NCBI GenBank assembly: GCA_014607495.2
Contig: CP053152.1
Coordinates: 4,402,001 to 4,466,000 of the forward strand
Source of the DNA: Carposina sasakii
Lineage: Eukaryota; Arthropoda; Insecta; Lepidoptera; Carposinidae
Direction: 5' to 3'
Length of the DNA stretch: 64,000 nucleotides
Shown here: positions 55,270-64,000 of the stretch, in pieces
Layout: each line of letters begins with the position of its first letter
How positions within the stretch are numbered: position 1 is the first letter of the stretch
Made by a program: the position numbers and the translations under genes
Notes under the pieces: generated by a model
What the model saw: only the letters and a program-made list of their open reading frames with translations
Databases searched by the model: none
Told to the model about the DNA's origin: nothing

Positions 55270-55630
55270 AAATTTCCATCAAGGGTTCGTCCACCACCGG
55301 GCCCTACACCCTCCGCGGTTCTGCCGACTCATGGTCACGAACACAAGACACTACAGTCGCAACGAGAAGCCAGATCCAAGCACCTAGCATGCAGCCATAA
55401 ATACATAGCTGCTAATCCGAAAACCAATTAAAATTGTTATATTATGAAACATATGATTCGCCAACACCCGTGGCATCATCAGGATTAGATTTTCAAGTTA
55501 GTTCTAACAACCGAACCCTCTGTAGTGTCAGTTGCGACTGTAGTGTCTCGTGTTCGTGACCATGAGTCGGCAGATCCGAGGGTCAGCGGAGGGTGTAGAG
55601 CCCGGTGGTGGGCGAACCCTCGATGGAGAT
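55270..55630. mobile_element. Foldback repeat C (both arms)
   Basis: The left arm (about 55275-55385) and right arm (about 55515-55627) are inverse copies: 'aagggttcgtccaccaccgg' against 'ccggtggtgggcgaaccctc', and 'tcatggtcacgaacac' against 'gtgttcgtgaccatgag'. The loop carries 'caacacccgtggcatcatca'. Half copies are at 33968 and 46497. Confidence 0.75.
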
Positions 55631-56457
55631 ACATATTATCTGACTGTATGATTCTGTAAATTCTGAAACAGTCAATAAAATATTTCAGCTTTTTTAAAAA
55701 TACGAGATCATCATACAGAGAGCAAGGAATCCAAGACCAATAGAATTCTATTCCAAGACCATATATATTTCTTTATGTTCTCATAACTGTTATTATTTTC
55801 TCCTCAGTATTATATTATTAGTTCAAATCAAAGATACCTATTAGACATAGGTAGACAAAACCTGTTTGAAGAAACCTGTATAATAAGAGCTGTTATGCAA
55901 AATATAGCGCATTCTACAAACCATCGCCCGTAGCATGTATTTGGTGAGAGCGAGATATCTCACATTTAAACGTCAAATTCACATAACTATATAATAACTA
56001 GACAAAAGACTTAGTTTGAACTTTGCGTATAAAAATAAAACGGAGTTGGGAATTAGAATAGACACTCGTACTCAAGCTAAGACTGTATGAATTTGCCCTG
56101 AAAGAAATGCTTTGCAATCCCTTTTCGCACGTAAAGAACATACACTTATATGTCTAATCATTACATAGCTCTGTGAATTAATCGCGTAAATGTGAGCCAT
56201 CTCGCCCTTACCAAGTTCATGCTACGGGCGCAGGTGTATATACTAACATTGTGGCTTGATATAGGTACAACATAATAATATAAGTTGTTGATAAGAAATC
56301 CATTACAAATACACGAACAGAAGATTTTTATATATTATATTAAGATAAGAGATAGGTAAATTTGTAGGTCGTGGATTAAATATCACCTAAACCTTCAACT
56401 AAATAAATAAACAAATAGATTTATTAGGTTATACTTTTACACGTTATAGTTTCAATC
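55631..56457. other. Gene-free stretch
   Basis: AT-rich. A Helitron 5'-like fragment ('acacgaacagaagatttt') lies near 56310. No genes. Confidence 0.35.
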
Positions 56458-57924
56458 TACAGGATGATTTTTGGTCGTCAACGTTCCCGAAAACTACGGA
56501 ATCTCCTCATCATAACGATCATTTTTCTCCATGGAAGCATACCTGGGCAGTGTCTGGTTTCCAAAATATTAGGGTCCAAAGTTGAGTAAATAGACTGCGT
56601 TTTTCTGCATAAATGCACATAGACGCGCGTAGCAGGATTTTTTCACGAAAAATAATTAATATCTGTCTATAAAAAAACTAACATAAACACTAGACACTAT
56701 AAATTTCGCACGATCAAGGAATTTAAAATTTTTTTCAAAAAAAAAAAAAAAAATCCCAGAATTTTTTTTAGCATAAACTTACTTTATTTCATGTATAGAG
56801 TACGTACCCTTCGTTAAAGGTGGCCACAAAAAAACATCCTGTATAGGACAGCGTATAGTATACAGGATGATTTTTGGTCGTCAACGTTCCCGAAAACTAT
56901 GGAATCTCCTCATCATCACGATCATTTTTCTCCATGGAAGCATATCTGGGAAGTGTCTGGTTTCCAAAATATTAGGGTCCAAAGTTGAGTAATAAACTGC
57001 GTTTTTCTGCATAAATGCACATAGACGCGCGTAGCAGGATTTTTTCACGAAAAATAATTAATATCTGTCTATAAAAAAACTAACATAAACACTAGACACT
57101 ATAAATTTCGCACAATCAAGGAATTTAAACATCCTGTACATACAGGATGTTTTTTCGTTGCTACCCTTAACGAAGGGTACGTATTCTATGCATCAAATAA
57201 AGTAAGATTATGACAAAAAAAAATGCTGGGATTTTTTTTTTTTTTTATTTTAAATTCCTTCATCGTGCGAAATTTATAGTGTCTAGTGTTTATGTTAGTT
57301 TTTTTATAGACAGATATTAATTATTTTTCGTGAAAAAATCCTGCTACGCGCGTCTATGTGCATTTATGCAGAAAAACGCAGTTTATTTACTCAACTTTGG
57401 ACCCTAATATTTTGGAAACCAGACACTTCCCAGGTATGCTTCCATGGAGAAAAATGATCGTGATGATGAGGAGATTCCATAGTTTTCGGGAACGTTGACG
57501 ACCAAAAATCACCATGTATACTATACGCTGTCCTATACAGGATGTTTTTTTTGTGGCCACCTTTAACGAAGGGTACGTACTCTATACATGAAATAAAGTA
57601 AGTTTATGCTAAAAAAAATGCTGGGAATTTTTTTAATTTTTTTGAAAAAAATTTTAAATTCCTTGATCGTGCGAAATTTATAGTGTCTAGTGTTTATGTT
57701 AGTTTTTTTATAGACAGATATTAATTATTTTTCGTGAAAAAATCCTGCTACGCGCGTCTATGTGCATTTATGCAGAAAAACGCAGTCTATTTACTCAACT
57801 TTGGACCCTAATATTTTGGAAACCAGACACTTCCCAGGTATGCTTCCATTGAGAAAAATGATCGTTATGATGAGGAGATTCCGTAGTTTTCGGGAACGTT
57901 GACGTCAAAAAATCATTCTGTATA
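56458..57924. repeat. 1.47-kb inverted duplication made of four family B MITEs
   Basis: Two family B copies in one direction (56458-56844; 56860-57140, truncated) are followed by two in the other (57140-57520; 57535-57924). The 15-base spacer ggacagcgtatagta between the first two reappears inverted between the last two (tatactatacgctgtcc). A two-element block, spacer included, has therefore been duplicated in inverted orientation. The arms differ by only a few changes. The right pair retains the 3' part that the 56860 copy has lost. Confidence 0.85.
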
Positions 57925-58175
57925 TACAGGATGTAACAAAAAGGGTATGTGAAGCGAAAAGCTACGTAAATAGCCCACTGTAGAGAACCTATCCACGAAA
58001 TCACATGTTTATTTTTCAAGATTGTATGAAAATTCCTGAGATATTAAAAAATTCTCCATACTATCGGGAAAAATAAACATGTGATTTCGAGTCTTAAATT
58101 TTGTGGAGAGGTCCTCTACAGTGAGCTATTTACGTAGCTTTTCGCTTAACATACCCTTTTTGTTACACCTGTATA
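57923..58175. mobile_element. Palindromic MITE, family A (full copy)
   Basis: TATACAGGATGTAACAAAAA to 'cctttttgttacacctgtat', with paired arms 'gctacgtaaatagcccactg' / 'cagtgagctatttacgtagc' and 'aataaacatgtgatttcgag' in the middle. Confidence 0.75.
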
Positions 58176-58305
58176 TACAGGTTGATTTTTGGTCGTCAAC
58201 GTTCCCGAAAACTACGGAATCTCCTCATCATCACGATCATTTTTCTTCATGGAAGCATACCTGGGAAGTGTCTGGTTTCCAAAATATTAGGGTCCAAAGT
58301 TGAGA
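58176..58305. mobile_element. MITE family B, truncated copy
   Basis: 'gatttttggtcgtcaacgtt' through 'agggtccaaagttgag', then the family match stops. Confidence 0.65.
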
Positions 58306-58543
58306 GCAGCTACGAAGTTTGTTTTTGTAACTTGTCTCCTAGTGACCTACTTAGGACTAAACCTTAAATAATTTAAAAGCACCTTCCTTATGTACCGCAC
58401 CTATCTCTTGCGCCTAAGTAGCTTTGTTATAAATAGTTGCTGTTGTAAATTACCAAGGCGTTATTTATAGGAAGGCTACGTACCTTACTTACCTACGGCC
58501 ATTTTCAATGCTAGAGATAAAAAACTCGGCTTTTTATTCCATA

Positions 58544-59522
58544 CTAGTGGACGCCCGCGACTCCGTCCGCGTGGACTACAGAAAAAAAAAATGTCGAAAT
58601 TATCCGGGATAAAAACATTTTCCCGGTATAAAAAGTAGCCTATATGTTAAGTGGGACCTGTCACAATATATTCCTGAAAACTGCACCGAAATCGGTTAAG
58701 CCGTTCCTGAGATTAGCGTGCACAAACGCACAGACAGTCCCTTTCCGTGGGAATTTCGGGAAATCAATTCTTAGTGCTTCCCCGCAGTCTCCGATTTTAG
58801 CTTCACATGTACAGCGGTTTTTGTAAAAAAATTGAATTCCCGTTAGTCCCCTTCCCGTGGGAATTTCGGGAAATTCGTTCTTAGCGCTCCCTCGCAGTCC
58901 CTAATGAACGTACAGGTCTAATTTCGAATTCATATGTATCGCTTGTCGTAAAAAAATGAATTCCCGTTTGTCCCCTTCCCGTGGGAGTTTCGAGAAATCC
59001 GTTCCTAGTGCTTCCTCGGGCGGGGTCCCAAATAAACAAATATGCCCAACTTAAGATTCATATGTGTAACCGTTTTCATAAAAAATAATTAATTCCCGTT
59101 GGCCCCCTTCCCGTGGGAATTTCGGGAAATTCGTCCTTAGTGCTTACTTGCAGTCCCTAATGAACATCTATGCCCAATTTCAGCTTAATATGTATAGCGG
59201 TTTTCGTAAAAATTATGAATTCCCGTTTGTCCCCTTCCCGTGGGAATTTCGGGAAATCCGTTTTTAGTCCTCCCTTGCTCTCCCCAATGAACATATATGC
59301 CCGATTTCAGCTTCATATGTATAGTGATTTTCGTAAAAAAATATAGAATTCCCGTTTGTCGCCTTCCCGTGGGAATATCGGGAAATTCTTATAGCCTATG
59401 TTCATCCAGGTCCTATAAGGATTCTAACGGTGAAAGAATTTTTAAAATCGGTCCAGTAGTTTTTGAGCCTATTCATTACAACCAAACAAACAAAGTTTTC
59501 CTCTTTATAATATTAGTGTAGA
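58544..59522 (-). mobile_element. Non-autonomous Helitron with internal tandem array
   Basis: On the minus strand it begins TCTACACTAATATTATAAAG and ends with the GTCCACGCGGAC-type hairpin and GTCGCGGGCGTCCACTAG, next to T. It is 979 bp. Between 58739 and 59390 a unit of about 110-133 bases, centred on 'cttcccgtgggaatttcggg', repeats about six times. There are no Rep or helicase coding regions. Confidence 0.8.
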
Positions 59523-59529
59523 TATGAAA

Positions 59530-59925
59530 CTAGCGGCCGCCCACTACTTCGTCCGCTTGAAAGAGCATTACCTACACCCGTGCCAAGCCGGAGCGGTTCC
59601 TAGTTATATATATAAATCTTCCTCTTTAATCACTCTAAAATAGATACGTACGTACCTACGAGTTGAACAGTTTTTTTTTTATATTCTAAAAATATTCCGA
59701 CCGATTTCATACTCAACTGGGTTTCACAATAAGGCACTACATATCATATATATCATATAGCGGCCGCCCACGGGTGATCCTTAGTTATACATTATACACC
59801 TACCTTTTAATAGATAGAGTGATTTACGGTCACTCTATCTATTAAAAAAACCGCATCAAAATCCGTTCCCTAGTTTGAAAGATCTAAGCATACATAGGGA
59901 CGGACAGACTTTGTTTTATAATTAT
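59530..59925 (-). mobile_element. Helitron-like fragments in tandem with the previous one
   Basis: Begins CTAGCGGCCGCCCACTACTT. A second 'gcggccgcccacgggtg' piece lies at 59759. It ends with 'accgcatcaaaatccgttcc' and 'gacggacagactttgtttta', shared with 44608-44776. Confidence 0.5.
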
Positions 59926-59929
59926 ATAA

Positions 59930-60345
59930 TAATAATAATAATAATAATAAGTTTCTTTATTTAGGCATAAAAAACCCATAAATGTCACATACAAAAATAC
60001 GAATAAAAAAAAATGATACTAATATATCACAGTCATTTACGATTCGCGTCCCTGTGAGCAGAAAGCCAGTAATTAAATATAGGACTGGTCATGTCCTCAC
60101 TGACAGCCTCTAATATGGTATTGCCAGAGTTACGCAATCTCTCCCAAAAGGAGGATATGCGAGCCCTGACAATTGCGAAAAAGTCTGGCACTCCCGCCTC
60201 GGCAAACATGCCCGAAGCACTGCAGTATCTTGGTAACCGCATAAGGATCCGAAAGGCATCATTATACTGTATCCTTATAGTACTCCAGCTCTTTCTTCTA
60301 AAATGTACCCACAACTGGCAGGTAGTGATAGTGAAGAACTAAAAA
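59930..60345 (-). mobile_element. LINE C-terminus and 3' tail
   Basis: On the minus strand a 93-aa frame reads Q-Y-N-D-A-F-R-I-L-M-R-L-P-R-Y-C-S-A-S-G-M-F. This is a block typical of the C-terminus of insect non-LTR reverse transcriptases. It is followed by an (ATT)n 3' tail, seen on the + strand as ataataataata at 59933. 5'-truncated. Confidence 0.7.
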
Positions 60346-60566
60346 AACTGTTTGCGTATAGTTATTTTGGTGACTTGGTGACGCAATTTTTTCAATGTTA
60401 GTACTCGAAGGCCGGATATGGAGTCTATATCTATAGTCTATAGATCCTCATTCCTTAAGCTGTACCTACTCACTTCGGCGGTTTTTCCACCTATAACTAC
60501 TTAAGATGTGAAAGATCGGTCAGATAAATAACAGTTTATTTAATTCATCATTCATGTAGTGCAGCA

Positions 60567-60660
60567 TCATCGTCGTCGTCGTCGTCAGCCTATTGCAGTC
60601 CACTGCTGGACGTAGGCCTCCCCCAGTGTACGCCACATGGCTCGATCTCCCGTTTTTGTA
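60567..60660 (-). mobile_element. RTE LINE 3' tail
   Basis: The + strand shows a catcgtcgtcgtcgtcgtcag tail, 'cctattgcagtccactgctg' and 'gtgtacgccacatggctcga', as in the copy at 12478. Confidence 0.65.
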
Positions 60661-62200
60661 GTGCAGCATAGGTAAATGTAAATGTGTTATGAACGTAGAT
60701 ACATAAATTATCGGTAGAAGGAAATATTTATAACTTAGCAAAACAACACACTATTTCCTTCTTTGCCATTGACTCTACCGGGAACAAAGCTCATGATTTT
60801 TGGCTCAGCAAGAAGTATCTTACACCACGACAACCGTTATAATGTTCATTTTAATTCAACAACGATAATTACCAAAATGTAGGTATTCTATGTTTGTAAG
60901 TAATATCCTTTTAAATTATTTTGAAGTAATAAATCTAAAATTCGATCGACTTTTCTGAAGGCAGTTTCATCACGACTCGGTTTGTCAATCTAAGAAACCA
61001 AACATAAGTAGGTAAGTTCCTTTGAATGATGGCGGCAGTTTTATGTGTATGGTTATATCTGAGTAACCGCATAAGAAAAATATTTGTTTCATAACCATGC
61101 AAGTAAACATGGAATCTTTTGCCTTTTAATAGTACACAATCATGCAGCAAGCGATCAACGTCTGGGGGTCTCATCAACGTCTCCGTCTTAGAAAAAGTAA
61201 CGTTATATCTCGATAGAATCGATTGCGGTTCGTCATCGAACCATTTGCTTCAATACACCTTTATTTTCGCGCGTTCGTCAAACCAAGGCAGACCTCGCTC
61301 GGGGATATCGATGATACATATTTCTAGATAAATAATGTATGTTTACGTGCAATAAGTAGGTATATTTATGACCGTTTTCCCCTACAGATATGGACGTGGT
61401 ACGCCATTTATTGATGTTTTATCTTGTGCAAATTAAGGATAGCGATATTTTACGATAAAATTATACTAGGTAGCTTCGTGAGTGCATGAAATATAGCGAT
61501 GGCCAGGAAGTTACTCCAAAGAGGGTCGTGAATTTACCTAAATAACTAGGTGGATTTAAGTTTTTTATTTTGCATTATCGTACATATTGTTCATCCAAAT
61601 GTATAAATTTAAATAAACAATACCACTAGGTAAAAAGAAAAAAGGATGCTTCTGAAAACGTTTTTGTGTAAAGCCAAGTAGCTACGTACATCTCGACAAA
61701 AGTCATGAGAAAAGCAAACATATTTGCTTATTTGCATCAAACGTTAGGTAGAGCTTAGTGTGATGGATAAACTCTACAACTAATTACATATTAGGTAGAT
61801 GGTCAATTATGTTTAGATGAGTAAAGTTGCTCAGTTTCAGCTATTTCCTTGGTTTCCGTAGGGTAAGCTTAGAGCTGGCATAGTTAGCACATAGAGCACT
61901 TAGAATAAGAAGCTTGACTCTACATGCGATTCAATCTGATTAATTTTTACCTGTACGAGTTATCTATGCTCTACTCGTCTCCTTTAGGATAGAAATATGG
62001 CTATTTTAAAACTAAAATGGAGTAGACAGATTCTACCGAGCAACTTTTAATTTTCTTCATTGTTGCCCAAGGACAACACACTATTTTAGCGTCCTACTTA
62101 CAACATGTCGGTACATCCTTTATTGATTTTTGTATGTCTCTAACCTATATTGATAAATAATCTAACCACTACTTATGAATATAATTTTTTTTAAACTAAA
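60661..62200. other. Gene-free stretch
   Basis: AT-rich. A GC-richer patch at 61130-61310 has open frames on both strands, but no domain, start context or splice structure I can defend. Confidence 0.35.
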
Positions 62201-63146
62201 AACCAACTTCCTCCCAAAACTCGAGCTTACTAAAGTAAAATTTTACTAAAGGGAAAATATATATTGCGTTAAGCCGTGTACGACGTTTAAAAGGCATAAT
62301 ATTGTCAGATTTATGTTATTGTTATGTTTTGTGTACAATAAAGAATAAATTAAATTAAATTAAATTTATATGCCAGCAAATGATTAAATAGGCCACATGA
62401 CAAAAAAAAACGAAATGATTAGGCTTCGAAACTTTACGTCTGACAATATAAGCAACATATAATTACACTACTTCTTCCCGCCCTGTTCCCAATCATTTGC
62501 GGTCGGTGCAATATACTCTTCTTTCATTCATCCCTATTATCCGTCATCTCGTTATTCTCATGTCTACCTCTTCCTCTATAACCATCTTACTTCGGACACG
62601 GCTTAACACAACATATAATAACACGACTTAACACAATTATCTTCATCTTCGTAAGCCTATTGCAGTCCACTACTGGACGTAGGCCTCCCCCAGCCATAGA
62701 GGGATTTTGTTACTAAAAAGTTCCACTATCTGTTTTCAGCGGCTCCATCATCAGACCCTCGTTTCCTTTATATTATGTGTAGCTGACCAAAATTCTCTAT
62801 AAAAATCTAAAAACGGACTACTCGTGCCTTTTATATTTGAGGATATCCCTAGATTCCTTAGAGATTCCATCATCAGATGTTATGTTTTATATGCAGGTGA
62901 TCAAAACGCTCAGTAAAAGTATAAAAACAGACTACATGTGCCTACAATATTCGAGGATTGCCCTCGATTTCTCCAAGATCACATCATCAGATCCTGATGT
63001 GGTGAATATGGGACCAACCTGGAAGTATACCATGACCAACTATAAAAAAAAATTGAAATCGGTTCATAAATGACGGAGTTCTGAGGTAACACACATAAAA
63101 AAAAAACATACAGACGAATTGATAACCTCTCTTTTTGAAGTCGGTT
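62201..63146 (-). mobile_element. TIR element G, copy 2
   Basis: Inverted relative to copy 1 (17238-18344), with ends AACCAACTTC and GAAGTCGGTT. All internal blocks of copy 1 recur in reverse order. The 202-base LINE insert of copy 1 is absent, so this copy shows the empty site ('tgttgcttatattgtcagac', read on the minus strand). Confidence 0.65.
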
Positions 63147-64000
63147 AAGAAGGGCAATTGTTATTGTAGTTAAATGACAAGTAATGTGATTTAGCTATAA
63201 ACCCCATGAGAAATTACAATATTTTCAGAAATGATGCGACACCCTAACAAGAAATCTGTTATCAATATCTATTATCAATACAACTGTAGATATCCATGTC
63301 ATTATTTATTCAATATATTGGCATGCTGACTCACCCAGGTACTTAGGGACAAACGTCTGCATTTACCGATAAAACCTTGTATCGAGTATATTAACGATAC
63401 TTAACTATACGGAAACACAGTTAACCACAAGCCACTTCGAGAAAAAGACGTGCTTTAAGAAATAATTGCAATCTCAGTAGAAGTGAGTGCTACCAATCTG
63501 TAAATAGGTGAGTACCTAGGTGAATACCTATATATTTTGATAATGTGATTTATATTTAATTGTTGTTTAGCAAATTTGAAAATAGAGCCTGCAAATATGT
63601 GAAACCGGTCTTGTACCCGACATAACCTGCCCGACCACTGGCCTATATTTGTGATCTTTCTTTTTTGGTTCTGTTTATAGTTTGTCTTACTCGAATAAAA
63701 TACAGAATAAAGTTGTAAAGTACCTATTTCCTGGTTAAGCCAAGAAGAATAACAGAATTACTCGTATAAGTACATTTTGTGGTTTATTTATACAGGGAAA
63801 ATATTTCCTTTCATACCTAGTAGGTACTTCTAGGTACCTACCTTAACATTATTATATTACCTATTTTATATGACTATTAAGGGCTTTCTTTCGTTACTAT
63901 ATAAATGTTATTGAACCAGGAACTTGTAAGCTATAATAAGAATAATCTATTTAACAAATCAATAGAAACGATCGAGATTGCGAGTTTTAGCTCTATTTTC
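63147..64000. other. Gene-free right edge
   Basis: AT-rich, nothing recognised. Confidence 0.35.

Noticed and set aside
60935..61177. 80-aa open frame on the - strand in a slightly GC-richer patch
   Set aside because: No recognised domain, no clear promoter or polyadenylation signal, and upstream sequence in frame is closed. Could be an exon, but nothing supports it.

Overview
The window looks like nuclear DNA of a moth or butterfly. The genome is AT-rich, with intronless secreted genes behind TATAAAT boxes, long introns, and dense lepidopteran-type repeats: RTE LINE ends with (CATCAT)n tails, tRNA-derived SINEs, Helitrons ending in CTAG, palindromic MITEs and hAT elements. No assembly name or species can be read from the sequence.

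Positions 1.7-21.7 kb hold five intronless + strand genes for secreted proteins. All share one core (V-G-x-F-P ... C-x7-C-x-P ... G), which I read as the vitelline membrane (VM) domain of eggshell proteins: 1789-2562, 6031-6915, 9578-10333, 14622-17012 (a large VMP90-like protein) and 20618-21637 (divergent). The first four have a TATAAA box 40-56 bases before the ATG, and several have clustered GATA motifs. This fits late-oogenesis expression in follicle cells; that expression pattern is inferred. The proteins are expected to be co-secreted and cross-linked into the inner eggshell layer.

Positions 22.6-24.6 kb hold two small secreted-peptide candidates with the same C-x11-C-x-R ending. One is a complete two-exon gene (24054-24619). 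The other is an orphan terminal exon (22600-22736).

Positions 26.4-49.0 kb (- strand) hold one large gene. I rebuilt it from splice sites as 26 coding exons in perfect phase (3576 nt, 1191 aa). It encodes a BTB-BACK-Kelch protein with a long N-terminal extension and a Pro/Ser-rich linker. Its introns are full of mobile elements: a LINE, nested hAT elements with perfect 8-bp target duplications, Helitrons, a 52-bp minisatellite, and a partial duplicate of exon 12 that may act as a poison exon.

Positions 49-64 kb are mostly repeats. They hold one small two-exon gene for a Cys-rich 111-aa protein (53228-54404), a 1.47-kb inverted duplication built from MITEs (56458-57924), a Helitron with an internal ~124-bp tandem array (58544-59522), and the second copy of a TIR element whose first copy is at 17238-18344.
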